Notes under the pieces: model-generated
What the model saw: only the letters and a program-made list of their open reading frames with translations
What the model was told of the DNA's origin: nothing
The model's database searches: none
Shown here: one piece after another, positions 53,970 to 64,000 of the stretch
How the letters are laid out: every line of letters begins with the position of its first letter
Position numbering within the stretch: the first letter of the stretch is position 1
Made by a program: the position numbers and the translations under genes
Assembly (NCBI GenBank): GCA_964019135.1
Contig: OZ025256.1
Coordinates: 15,197,911-15,261,910 of the forward strand
Length of the DNA: 64,000 nt
From: Arenicola marina
Lineage: Eukaryota > Annelida > Polychaeta > Arenicolidae
Direction of reading: 5' to 3'

Positions 53970-54480
53970 GTCACCAGAAGGACAATTTTTACCTTTTATG
54001 CATCGCTTTGCTAAGGTAGCGTCTGCGATAACCGTGGACAAACGATTGGTTATAACAGTAAGCACTCTCGGGGTTTGAGAGGGGCGGGGGGGGGGGGCGA
54101 GGGGGTTATTGAAGGAATATGCACCCTTGCCTCCTTTGCTATGGACCCCAGAGACCACGCATTTGCGTTCTACAAATCTTCGATCCGGTCTTCCTAGATG
54201 TTTTGTTCATTGCCAAAATACGAACTGAATGAAAACGTAAAATGCTATTTACAGTATTAATATCCTTATCTATGATTTATTGCAATTAAATTACAGCAAC
54301 GGTTTTGATGATGTATTTAGATTTTGCAGTGTATAGGCACACCTATATGGTATACAATGAAGAACAGGGCATGCTGTTAATGCACTTTGTTTCCATCCAA
54401 ACTGTTGCATCTCATGTGAGAAATGTGGTTTTCTAATATACTTTGCTATCCAAAATAACATTGCTGTCGTTTTAACATAT
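53970..54480. other. 3' flank of the PLP-enzyme gene, non-coding
   Basis: Contains a G run (54085-54101). Presumed 3' UTR. ATTAAA at 54486-54491 is the clearest poly(A)-signal variant, about 515 bp after the stop; no AATAAA in between. Confidence 0.3.
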
Positions 54481-54504
54481 CTACATTAAAGCCGAGTTAA
54501 CATT

Positions 54505-55080
54505 CACACAGTCAGACAATCTGTCAAAGGCTTGTCCTCAAACGATGTTGCAATTCATCATTCATCATTCATCTTCTATTGCAAGATATATTACTGATTG
54601 CGCCCGTTACCTTCATGACATGCAAAGCGTAAAGGAAAGCAGTTACTTTGTTAAAAATGGGCCAAATATATGTATGTCACGCGTTAAGACAACAGCTTAT
54701 GGCCATAATTCAGTGAAGTATCAAGCTGGCAAGTCGTGGAACATGGTCAACAAGCAAACGAAGTTAGTCAAATCTGCCAAGGAATTTAAAACAACGCTGC
54801 CAACCTCGGATGTGTTCTTGTGTCACTGTAATTCGTGCACATTATGCAACATAGCTAATATATAAGGTTTAAAGAGATGCAATGGTTGTTATATTTTTAT
54901 TATCATATATACATATATCCCATCCGCTCATGTAATTTTATATGTATTGTCATATAAGCTTATACATATATCTCATCCGCTCATGTAATTTTTGTTGACT
55001 TTTACATACCGATGTTAAAAAAAACGTTATCTTATCTGTTCTTATCTTATCCTATCTTATCTGTTCTTATCTTATCCTAG
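54505..55080 (+). mobile_element. Non-LTR retrotransposon 3' end (RT C-terminal fragment and pentamer tail)
   Basis: The plus-strand frame 54545-54865 encodes RVKTTAYGHNSVKYQAGKSW N, then KSAKEFKTTL and CHCNSCTLC. The YG-x-N-S-x-x-x-x-A-K-x-WN pattern followed by a FK-x-x-L helix is the C-terminal signature of jockey/CR1-type LINE proteins. Upstream, NIHTVRQS fits the HxYxTRxS motif usually preceding it. A short duplicated block (ATACATATAT, CATCCGCTCATGTAATTTT, twice) and a (TATCT)n tail to 55080 follow. Family not settled. Confidence 0.7.
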
Positions 55081-56087
55081 GAGTGTTGCGTTCTGCTTGT
55101 TTTAATGGGTGCTTCAGGCCATACGTAATATTTATCCAAGTTCACATAAGAAAAGAATAAAACATTTTTTACTCACCGTGTCTTGGTGAAAATGTATTAT
55201 GATATGCAATGGTTACTGCTCCTCCGACCTGATATTTGGGACCTTATATGTACCGGTTATATTTTAAAATAGTAAACGAAATATAAAAAAACACTCAATA
55301 CACTCGCTTGCCCAGGGGCGAGCGGAAACGCGCGAAAACCGTGGCCTCGCTTCCCGCTGGAATTGTTACAATTCCAAGCCGCACAGTACACCATCTCTTC
55401 TAGAAATTAGGCCCGAGAACCACTTTCGACTTAGCAACTAAAAATTCAACAGATTGTATCCGTCTAATATTAGTGTTTAGACTCTAAACTGCGTTTTTTT
55501 TATAGTGTGTTGAATATGAGCCAAGTTAAACAACGAAGGTAAACAACCAAGAGGGCGGCGCTCGGGAAAGCTGCGCTTTCTCGACAGGCGCTTCAAAAAT
55601 ATATTGCGACCAACTGGGGCGTCACAAAAATCTGCGCTTTGGAGGGTTGACGCATGGATAGCAAATAAACGCTTGGGTCAGCTACAAGGGCTAATATTTT
55701 ATTTCCTTTAAAGAATAAGCATACGGCACCAACATAAAAAGGTGATTTGAATAGCCCAATAGTCCTAACTATTTTTCACATTTAGTTTATTGAATTAGTC
55801 TTAATGATATCGTTCAAGCACATTCTTCTTGAGTGTCGCCTTGACATCGAACTGATTGCGCTACTCCATTTTATTTTCCATCAGCACGCTTCCCATTTTT
55901 AACGAAGCCACACATACAAACAGAACATACGGAAAATATGCCACATTGCGTGACAAAATATTTGACACTAACATGCTCCTTTTTACCTGAGTGTTCAGCC
56001 TGGTTTTAGAATATAGGTAAGCCAAAGCTTTCGGTAAACCCAGTATATATTTTTGCCTGTATAAGAGGTGCGCGTAGTACCCGGTTA
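55081..56087. other. Non-coding, downstream of the IL-17-like gene
   Basis: No supportable gene. It includes the presumed 3' UTR of the minus-strand cytokine gene. Minus-strand AATAAA-like signals are seen at 55714-55719 (ATTAAA-type context TTTATT nearby at 55696) without a clear favourite. Confidence 0.3.
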
Positions 56088-56525
56088 TCACACAGTTTGA
56101 CTCATGACCGCTGTACAGCCCACGGCCACAGATTCCCACTTCTTAGTATATAAACAACTACCGTCTTCCCCCGTTTCTCCGCTCTCATACAACACCAAGA
56201 GGCGGTATCGTACTTTCTCGCAGTGAAAGCTGCCGAGCGGCGTTGACGCGTTCACTTCTCGCGAGACTCTCGCGGGATCGCAGCAACGCGCTTCCACCAA
56301 CTCTTGCGGGAAACGCTTCCGGTCCTGCGTCACATGGTACGTCCATGGGCACAGCGACGAGAGACGTTGGACGTTCAATCCGGTCCGTGCACCCGGGGAC
56401 CCGTGCGGGCAGTGGTAGGGCCACCTAGTGGGGTAACATCGGTCGTAGACCCGGAAATCCCGACACCGATGGCCGGAACACTCGTGGGGGCAGAAGGACG
56501 CTGTCGTGGCGTTGTCTTCAGTAGT
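56088..56525 (-). CDS. IL-17-like gene exon 2 (cystine-knot domain)
   Basis: The acceptor TTTGTGTCCAG|ACTACTG is followed by 145 codons open to TGA at 56088-56090. The exon is GC-richer than its surroundings, as real coding DNA is here. It carries the whole IL-17 domain including CPW, EARC and VGCT motifs. Confidence 0.87.
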   Translation of the reverse strand, partial: TTEDNATTASFCPHECSGHRCRDFRVYDRCYPTRWPYHCPHGSPGARTGLNVQRLSSLCPWTYHVTQDRKRFPQELVEARCCDPARVSREVNASTPLGSFHCEKVRYRLLVLYESGETGEDGSCLYTKKWESVAVGCTAVMSQTV

Positions 56526-57127
56526 CTGGACACAAATTATTTAATTTATTTATTTATGACCTAGGCAATCATTCGCCAAACAGTAAATAACATTAGCCTT
56601 ATAATCCATCCAATAAATCATATAGTATCTCCCATGTCAATTTGACATAATAATTCATTCCATTTCCTTTAAATAATTATGTTTATAATAAATGGCATAA
56701 TGATATACACAATATTCATGTTAACTATACAGCAATAATCTTAGAATTAGACACTTAGACTATAAATGTCATCGAGATGGAGATCTGAACTCTGATACAA
56801 ATACCAAACAAAACTACTCTGATAATTATCAAGGCAGACAACTAGACATGCCAATATTGTTCATCGCAGGAACGCAGAAATCACAGGATCAATTAGCAAT
56901 AAGGCTTCATTCAGAGACAGGTGATTAATACCTACCACATATGGCTGTATTAGGAAGCCATCTATTAGTCGAGTCGCGTGGTCTCTTAGCAACCCGTTGT
57001 ACTCCGCTTGAAGTAGTTCTTTGTCTGGTGCAAGGCAACTTGTATCCATCACAAGAGCGCATGCGCAAACTACCAGTTCTGTACAAAGCAAACATGCTAT
57101 GCTTGCTCGCCATGTGCTGTAAGGCAT
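56088..57127 (-). CDS. IL-17 family cytokine, two exons, 209 aa
   Basis: Exons 57127-56936 (192 nt) and 56525-56088 (438 nt with stop) join in phase 0 across a GT-AG intron (TATGTG|GTAGGT ... TGTCCAG|ACTACT). The product is a secreted homodimeric-type cytokine: signal peptide about 1-25 (ACLLCTELVVCACALVMD), a pro-like linker, then the IL-17 domain. Signature residues: SSLCPWTYHVTQDRKRFPQE at 120-139, LVEARCC at 140-146, HCEKVRYRLLVLYE at 165-178 and WESVAVGCTAV at 194-204. Vertebrate IL-17 ends V-G-C-T-C-V; here the second Cys is Ala, but extra cysteines lie at 82, 86, 91, 94 and 103, so the disulfide pattern has shifted as in other invertebrate members. Sequons at N69 and N156. Length is close to IL-17D. 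Confidence 0.85.
56936..57127 (-). CDS. IL-17-like gene exon 1 (signal peptide)
   Basis: ATG at 57127 opens MPYSTWRASIACLLCTELVV and continues to FLIQPYV. The donor GTG|GTAGGT is chosen over GTAG|GTATTA four bases on because only the first keeps phase 0 with exon 2. No TATA box seen in the 60 bp upstream. Confidence 0.75.
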
Positions 57128-58895
57128 CTATAATGAGAAAACATCACATGAATACTAAACACTGAAATTCTTAGACGTACCCAGGGCATCAGTGCCTATT
57201 GTGAGTTTCAATGGAAAGGAGTCTGAGGTTTTTATGGCTATTCAAACAGTTGCTTCTCTCCAAAACCATGTCAGGACCTAATTTTTTTTACATATTGTTA
57301 TGGCATGATTAGAGCAAGAATTATCCATTGTTATCAATTAATTGTCACTGAAATTGATTACATGGAGCATGCAGAATCACTAAAATGGTCTGCAAAACCG
57401 GTAAACTACGCACAAAATCTGTGACGTAGTGCACGTGGCTTTCAAATTACGGTAAAAGATTTCTAGAAGGCTTGCTGAAGTAAATGTTACACTTGTGTTA
57501 AATCGGCGTTTCATTTTAGTATCCTTTGCAGTTCTGTTTTTATCGGTGGAAACTATTGTGTAAATAGCTGTCCGGTGCAAAAATGGTGCGTGAATAACAA
57601 CATATTGATACATCTGTCATACATACCAAGATACATATTGCTGATAGGCCAACCCATGTCTCACTAGAAATAACCGCGTCAAACTATTACTTATCGAGGA
57701 GAAATAATAATAATAAATACTAAATAATAAATAAATAATAAAGCGACTGACATAATAAATGCCGATATGACTTGCCTCGATCAGCATTAAATATGTTGCC
57801 GCTGCGTTGTAGGTTTGTCGAATGCCCCCTCTGATCCAAATTCAGTCCCCTTACAGATGATGTGTTGTGCTGATGCTCAGTTGGTCTACTGCAGAACACC
57901 TTAAATAGGATTGCAATGAAGGAATAATGAACCTGTTTCGGAATATCCTTTGGTCAAATCTTTGCCGGGAAAAGTCCCAGCCATGTCATTCTGGAATCTT
58001 CCACGTGTTTTTTTTTTGGCATTTGGGTTTACTATGTTATCCGGGAATATCCAGGACAGTTATGCTAATATACTTATCGTAATGACCCGCGAAGACGTTC
58101 GAGGATTTACCGAAAACAGTTCTGACTGGTACTGGAGACTTACCTTGATTATCACGAGGGGGGGTCATGGTATTCACAAATAGAAGAGATCTTGGCAATG
58201 CATGTGGAAGAGACGAACCTGTGGCAGAGTCATAGAAAGAAAAAAGGTTCATCGCCACTAGACACCATGCCTCATGAGTAACAGTCATTGATTCATTGCA
58301 CGTTTTTCGTTAGTTTAGTACATCCGACCGTCACCTGATTGATAGCAGGTTTGTGTGTCTTATCTCATCCTAGTATCACTGATCTTGATCACCTTCGCCG
58401 GTACCCAAGTAAAACGCCTGATTGGGGATCTAAACACCCGGATGTCATGAATGTCAATACGGCTCACGTGACCCCCATAATTCCATACTGACTCGCACAT
58501 ATGCCATTGGTAAAGACAACTGGCACGTGACGCTGAATTGCTATAGTTGTATTTACATTCCATTTGGGATTGGCGTCACTATCGCATTTCTATTGGGATT
58601 TCTGTAACACATTGATAGCTATTATTGCGAATATGTCACTATAGATGATGCTTATCTCGGCGAATAAGCCCGTTCACGACGATGAATATTCCATTCTCGG
58701 CGTTATGGTCCAAATGTTTTCATTATTTAGTCAATAAAGTCCTTGTATTTTAATCCACTGCATGGTTTTAACAATCAAGAGATGCATCTAAGTATCTAAC
58801 CTGTCAGTTATAAGCAGTGATAAAGGGCTGATCTGAAAAAAAACAGGTAAAAATCTCTCTAAGAAATTTTAAGTGTGCGTTGTAAAATCTCGCGT
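57128..58895. other. Non-coding, upstream of the IL-17-like gene
   Basis: AT-rich with an (ATAA)n-type tract at 57697-57741. No open frame with protein character and no RNA gene recognised. Confidence 0.4.
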
Positions 58896-59910
58896 GACAA
58901 GTCTCTTTCTCAGACGCTGACAACTCTCTTTCTCAGACGCTGACAACTCTCTTTCTCAGACGTTGACAACTCTCTTTCTCGGACGTTGACAACTCTCTTT
59001 CGCGGATGTTGACAAGTTTCGTTCTCGGACGTTGACAACTCTCTTTCTCGGACGTTGACAACTCTCTTTCTCGGACGTTGACAACTCTCTTTCTCGGACG
59101 TTGCCAACTCTCTTTCTCGGACGTTGACAACTCTCTTCCGCGGACGTTGACAAGTCTCTTTCTCAGACGTTGACAACAGTTTTTCTCGGACGTTGACAAC
59201 TCTCTTTCTCGGACGTTGACAACTCTCTTTCGCGGACGTTGACAAGTCTCTTTCTCAGACGTTGACAACAGTTTTTCTCGGACGTTGACAACTCTCTTTC
59301 TCGGACGTTGACAACTCTCTTTCGCGGACGTTGACAACTCTCTTTCTCGGACGTTGACAACTCTCTTTCGCGGACGTTGACAAGTCTCTTTCTCAGACGT
59401 TGACAACAGTTTTTCTCGGACGTTGACAACTCTCTTTCTCGGACGTTGACAACTCTCTTTCGCGGACGTTGACAAGTCTCTTTCTCAGACGTTGACAACA
59501 GTTTTTCTCGGACGTTGACAACTCTCTTTCTCGGACGTTGACAACTCTCTTTCGCGGACGTTGACAACTCTCTTTCTCGGACGTTGACAACTCTCTTTCG
59601 CGGACGTTGACAAGTCTCTTTCTCAGACGTTGACAACAGTTTTTCTCGGACGTTGACAACTCTCTTTCTCGGACGTTGACAACTCTCTTTCGCGGATGTT
59701 GACAAGTTTTGTTCTCGGACGTTGACAACTCTCTTTCTCAGACGTTGACAACTCTCTTTCGCGGATGTTGACAAGTTTCGTTCTCGGACGTTGACAACTC
59801 TCTTTCTCGGACGTTGACAACTCTCTTTCGCGGACGTTGACAAGTCCCTTTCTCAGACGTTGACAACACTTTTTCTCGGACGTTGACAACTCTCTTTCTT
59901 GGACGTTGAC
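58896..59910. repeat. 23-bp minisatellite, about 44 copies
   Basis: Unit GACAACTCTCTTTCTCGGAC GTT, exact 23-bp period with a few variants (GACAAGTCTC, GTTTTTCTC, CTCAG for CTCGG, GCGGATGTT). Since 23 is not divisible by three and the minus unit has no stop in any register, all three minus frames are open and give the same 23-residue repeat (STSEKESCQRPRKRVVNVRE). That is an arithmetic effect, not a protein gene. On plus each CTCAG unit resembles a 3' splice site. Confidence 0.96.
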
Positions 59911-60250
59911 ATGCCGGACTTGCCCGAACTACGGAAACGACTGACACGCCTGGCGCCATCATTGAAGACATTGGCCGAGAAATGGAGTTGGTATGTTGGG
60001 AGAAAAGGCGTTGTCAATTTTGGTCGTGCATGAACATGTAAGTACGATGTTTATATTCCTTCTAGATCAATACCGATGGACTAGGATACCAAAAGAAGAC
60101 TTTCTTTCCTTCGCCCCTTGGTGTTTTCGATTCGACGTGAGTCAGAGAAAAGTTTAATTTGTTAATGGAATGAGTGCATTTTCGCTGAGAACATGGGCGG
60201 GGGGTGGGGGGGGGGGGGGTTGGCTCTCTACTTTCTGAAAACATGCGGTT
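59911..60250 (+). other. Short stretch between two arrays, possible small exon (59908-59993)
   Basis: From the last array unit an ATG (59910) opens MPDLPELRKRLTRLAPSLKT LAEKWSW, with a donor GAGTTG|GTATGT at 59993/59994. Unspliced, the frame stops at 60031. Charged, helix-like composition but no family recognised. The rest is non-coding with a G run (60199-60219). Confidence 0.25.
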
Positions 60251-60252
60251 GA

Positions 60253-62605
60253 AAATGACCAGGGGAGCGGGTAAATGACCTGGGAAGCGGGGGAAATGAC
60301 CGGCGGAGCGCGGAAATGACCGGGGAAGCGGGGGAAATGACCGGGGGAGCGGGGAAATGACCGGAGGAGCGGGGGAAATGACCGGCGGAGCGGGGAAATG
60401 ACCGGCGGAGCGGGAAAAAAGACCGGGAGAGCGGGGAAATGACCGGAGCGGGGAAATGACCGGGGGAGCGGGGAAATGACCGGGGGAGCGGGGAAATGAC
60501 CAGAGGAGCGGGGAAATGACCGGTGGAGCGGGGAAATGACCGGGGGGGCGGGGAAATGACCGGGGGAGCGGGGAAATGACCGGCGGAGGGGGGAAATGAC
60601 CGGCGGAGGGGGGAAATGACCGGAGGAGCGGGGAAGTGACCGGAGGAGCGGGGAAATGACCGGGGGAGCAGGGAAATGACCGGGGGAGCAAGAAAATGAC
60701 CGGGGGCGGGGAAATGACCGGAGAAAGGGGGGAAATGACCGGAGGGGCGGGGAAATGACCGGGGGAGCGGGGAAATGACCGGGGAAGCGGGGGAAATGAC
60801 CGGGGGAGCGGGGAAATGACCGGAGGAGCGGGGGAAATGACCGGCGGAGCGGGGAAATGACCGGCGGAGCGGGAAAAAAGACCGGGAGAGCGGGGAAATG
60901 ACCGGAGCGGGGAAATGACCGGGGGAGCGGGGAAATGACCGGGGGAGCGGGGAAATGACCGGGGGAGCGGGGAAATGACCGGCGGAGGGGGAAATGACCG
61001 GCGGAGGGGGGAAATGACAGGAGGAGCGGGGAAGTGACCGGAGGAGCGGGGAAATGACCGGGGAAGCAGGGAAATGACCGGGGGAGCGGGAAAATGACCG
61101 GGGGCGGGGAAATGACCGGAGAAAGGGGGGAAATGACCGGAGGGGCGGGGAAATGACCGGAGGAGCGGGGAAATGACCGAAGGAGCGGGGAAATGACCGG
61201 CGGAGCGGGGAAATGACCGGAGGAGCGGGGAAATGACCGGGGGAACGGGGAAATGACCGGAGGAGGGGGGAAATGACCGGGCGAGCGGGGAAATGACCGG
61301 AGGAGCGGGGAAATGACCGGCGGAGCGGGGAAATAACCGGCGGAGCAGGGAAATGACCGGCAGAGGGGGGATGTTGACCGGGGGAGCGGGGAAATGACCG
61401 GAGGAGCGGGCAAATGACCGGAGGAGCGGGCAAATGACCGGCGGAGCGGGGAAATGACCGGGGGAGCGGGGAAATGACCGGGGAAGCGGGGGAAATGACC
61501 GGGGGAGCGGGGAAATGACCGGAGGAGCGGGGGAAATGACCGGCGGAGCGGGGAAATGACCGGCGGAGCGGGAAAAAAGACCGGGAGAGCGGGGAAATGA
61601 CCGGAGCGGGGAAATGACCGGGGAAGCGGGGAAATGACCGGGGGAGCGGGGAAATGACCGGGGGAGCAGGGAAATGACCGTGGGGGCGGGAAAATGACCG
61701 GGGAAGCGGGGGAAATGACCGGGGGAGCGGGGAAATGACCGGAGGAGCGGGGGAAATGACCGGCGGAGCGGGGAAATGACCGGCGGAGCGGGAAAAAAGA
61801 CCGGGAGAGCGGGGAAATGACCGGAGCGGGGAAATGACCGGGGAAGCGGGGAAGTGACCGGAGGAGCGGGGAAATGACCGGGGGAGCAGGGAAATGACCG
61901 GGGGAGCGGGAAAATGACCGGGGGCGGGGAAATGACCGGAGAAAGGGGGGAAATGACCGGAGGAGCGGGGAAATGACCGAAGGAGCGGGGAAATGACCGA
62001 AGGAGCGGGGAAATGACCGGAGGAGCGGGGAAATGACCGGGGGAACGGGGAAATGACCGGAGGAGGGGGGAAATGACCGGGCGAGCGAGGAAATGACCGG
62101 AGGAGCGGGGAAATGACCGGCGGAGCGGGGAAATGACCGGCGGAGCAGGGAAATGACCGGCAGAGGGGGGATGTTGACCGGGGGAGCGGGGAAATGACCA
62201 GAGGAGCGGGCAAATGACCGGAGGAGCGGGCAAATGACCGGTGGAGCGGGGAAATGACCGGGGGAGCGGGGAAATGACCGGCGGAGGGGGAAAATGACCG
62301 GCGGAGGGGGGAAATGACCGGAGGAGCGGGGAAATTACCGGAGGAGCGGGGAAATGACCGGAGGAGCGGGGAAATGACCGGGGAGCAGGGAAATGACCGG
62401 GGAAGCGAGGGAAATGACCGTGGAGCGGGGAAATGACCGGAGGAGCGGGGTAAATGACCGACGGAGCGGGGAAATGACCGGGTGAGCGGGGAATCACCGG
62501 GGGAACGGGGAATCACCGGCGGAGGAGGGAAATGACCGGCGGAGCGGGGAAATGACCAGCAGAGCGGGGAAATGACCAGGGGAACGGGAGAAATGACCGG
62601 ATATG
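60253..62605. repeat. 20-bp minisatellite, about 117 copies
   Basis: Unit GGGGAAATGACCGGAGGAGC with 17-22-bp variants (missing GGAG; GGGGGA; AAAAAAGACC). Blocks recur in order: the GGAAAAAAGACCGGGAGAGC variant is at about 60412, 60870, 61569 and 61790, showing higher-order duplication. Minus frames are open for up to 811 codons (HFPAPPVISPL type) because the unit has no minus stop; there is no domain or conserved start, so I do not call a gene. Confidence 0.95.
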
Positions 62606-62870
62606 ACCCCGTCAGTTGCGTGCATGACGGGGTGGGGCGGGGGGGGGGGCCGTGGGGCGGGCGTCAAGATCTCAGATCGCCTTGATCTTGCATGATAAAA
62701 CAGCGTTCTTCCTCAACAAGAACCATGAACAAAAATTCTAATTTTAATTTAAAAATCATGAACATACCCTAGCTTGCATGGGGTAAAGCTTACAACACTT
62801 AACTCCCACCCACTCTTGGAACTGTCACTGGGTGAATGCATCCATTTCTGTCACTGTTATTGTATTTTAC
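62606..62870. other. Non-coding spacer with G run
   Basis: GGGGTGGGGCGGGGGGGGGG region at 62629-62658, then AT-rich DNA. Nothing recognised. Confidence 0.4.
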
Positions 62871-62992
62871 GCAACGATTTTCTGCCGAGACAGGGATGTT
62901 TGCAACGATTTTCCACCGAAACATGGATGTTCACAACGATTTACCACCGAGACAGGGATGTTCACAACGATTTTCCACCGAGAGAGCGATGA
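62871..62992. repeat. 31-bp minisatellite, four copies
   Basis: Unit GCAACGATTTTCCACCGAGA CAGGGATGTTC at an exact 31-bp period, with changes in each copy. Open frames across it are by-products. Confidence 0.9.
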
Positions 62993-63059
62993 TTGATCAC
63001 ACCATGTGGTACTGGGGATTCCCAAGAGGATATCAGAGAGGGTTTGCGGGTGTGAACAT

Positions 63060-63330
63060 GAATGATGTAAATAAGAAGTAAATTAAGTAAAGAATACGCA
63101 AATGATGTAAACAATATCAATATATAAATGGTGAAACCCAAATGTAAATGATTTAAACAACGTGTAAAAGATGTAAACACCCCTAAATGATGTCACCAAA
63201 TACGTAGATGATGTCACCAAATATGCAATTGAAGTAATCAATACCTAAATGATGTACAAAATATGCAAATGATTTAGACAATATGTAATTGTTTTAAACA
63301 CTATAAAATGATGTAAACAGTATTGTTTAA
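63060..63330. repeat. Degenerate ATGATGTAAACAATAT repeat
   Basis: About ten decayed units of AAATGATGTAAACAATATGT with 25-30 bp spacing (variants ATGATGTCACCAAATA, ATGATTTAGACAAT). An old array. Confidence 0.7.
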
Positions 63331-64000
63331 CAGAGGTTATAGCGTCTACTTACACCAATTAGCTGATGCAGGCTACTGTCACCATAATACTTAGTGTTGA
63401 ATACACCTCCATCTGGCTATACTTGTATGTAACTGGTGTCACTTTTTGGATGGTACAGTTTTTGTTTGGGAACGATATAAGATGGTTCTTATAATTCTTT
63501 CTTATTTCTCAGTTTGGACGAGAAACAACACAGAACCATAGTCTGGCCTTGGTAATTGATCATTTATTTACTCAAATGACGAAAATGGGTTATGTAGGTT
63601 GTATATCATGACAACATAAAGCGTTGCACAAACCGAAAACCGCGTACACAATACGCGCGAAGGTTGGGGCCAATCCACCCGCACAATGCAAACTAACAAT
63701 GGAAACACAGCGGAGGAGGAGAGAGCAGGCGGGTGTTCGAAGCCAGGGCTGCAGGCGTGGAAGAGGACAAATGTCGCCGGCACAGTCCTAATATAGGCGA
63801 AAGATATATTACTATGCGGGTCACAAGGAGTGATACAAAAACGATTACCTCTTAAACATCCGGGATTGTGCTATGGCAAGCGGGTTGTGCAGCAAACCCT
63901 ATAAACGATAAACCCGGTTTATCGATTGATTTTTCGCAATAAACATGGATATAGATCGAAAATCTGAGTTTATCACTTGAAAAGCAGAGATCTTCGGCAA
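63331..64000. other. Non-coding right edge
   Basis: No supportable gene. Around 63895-63930 CGATAAACCCGGTTTATCGA is a 20-bp perfect palindrome. Nothing else recognised. Confidence 0.4.

Noticed and set aside
60062-62497. 811-codon Pro-rich minus-strand protein
   Set aside because: Three overlapping frames are open at once because the 20-bp unit has no minus stop; no domain, no start context, mixed registers.

Overview
This is animal nuclear DNA. Coding sequence is split by GT-AG introns, long AT-rich non-coding stretches carry non-LTR retrotransposon fragments and a tRNA-derived SINE, and roughly 30 kb of the 64 kb is tandem repeat. The gene set (SLC22 carrier with conserved intron phases, IL-17 cytokine, HNK-1/chondroitin-type sulfotransferase) suits an invertebrate deuterostome. 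Minisatellites built on exon-intron boundaries, which I recall being described in amphioxus, make Branchiostoma the best guess. The species call is inference, not proof.

Layout. At 1-3.5 kb there is the TATA-promoter end and signal-peptide exon of an unidentified secreted-protein gene on the minus strand, running off the left edge, followed by a 105-bp direct repeat. From 3.56 to 38.40 kb one minus-strand gene fills more than half the window: a complete 12-exon SLC22 (organic cation/carnitine/anion transporter) gene. All junctions keep frame and give 634 codons plus stop. Its introns hold most of the repeats: a ~17.7 kb array of a 47-bp unit (intron 10, with a 5'-truncated LINE inserted near one edge), a ~15-bp GATGAT-type array (intron 10), a 33-bp array (intron 8), a 37-38-bp array (intron 7), a 49-bp array (intron 6), a 6.3 kb 33-bp array with a 3.0 kb higher-order period (intron 2), and a 24-bp array plus a ~680-bp foldback inverted repeat (intron 1).

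From 38.9 to 43.5 kb lie a (GGTGAG)n hexamer array, a hairpin, a 2.8 kb decayed L1/Tx1-like LINE and G/C homopolymer DNA. A single-exon carbohydrate sulfotransferase (350 aa, minus) sits at 43.98-45.04 kb. From 45 to 52 kb there are duplicated dispersed repeats and little coding sequence. At 52.59-53.97 kb is an intronless 459-codon PLP-dependent fold-type III enzyme (plus) with bacterial-looking motifs and a SINE with target-site duplications just upstream. A reverse-transcriptase C-terminal fragment is at 54.5-54.9 kb. A two-exon IL-17 family cytokine (209 aa, minus) is at 56.09-57.13 kb. From 58.9 kb on, the window is mainly minisatellites (23-bp, 20-bp, 31-bp and degenerate units).

The most distinctive feature is inside the SLC22 gene. 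Three or four independent arrays begin at, or copy, its own splice sites: intron 2 multiplies the exon 2 donor about 190 times, intron 6 multiplies the last 34 coding bases of exon 6 plus its donor, intron 7 multiplies the exon 8 acceptor, and one intron 10 array starts at the exon 10 donor. The genes are otherwise unrelated neighbours; nothing suggests an operon or joint pathway.
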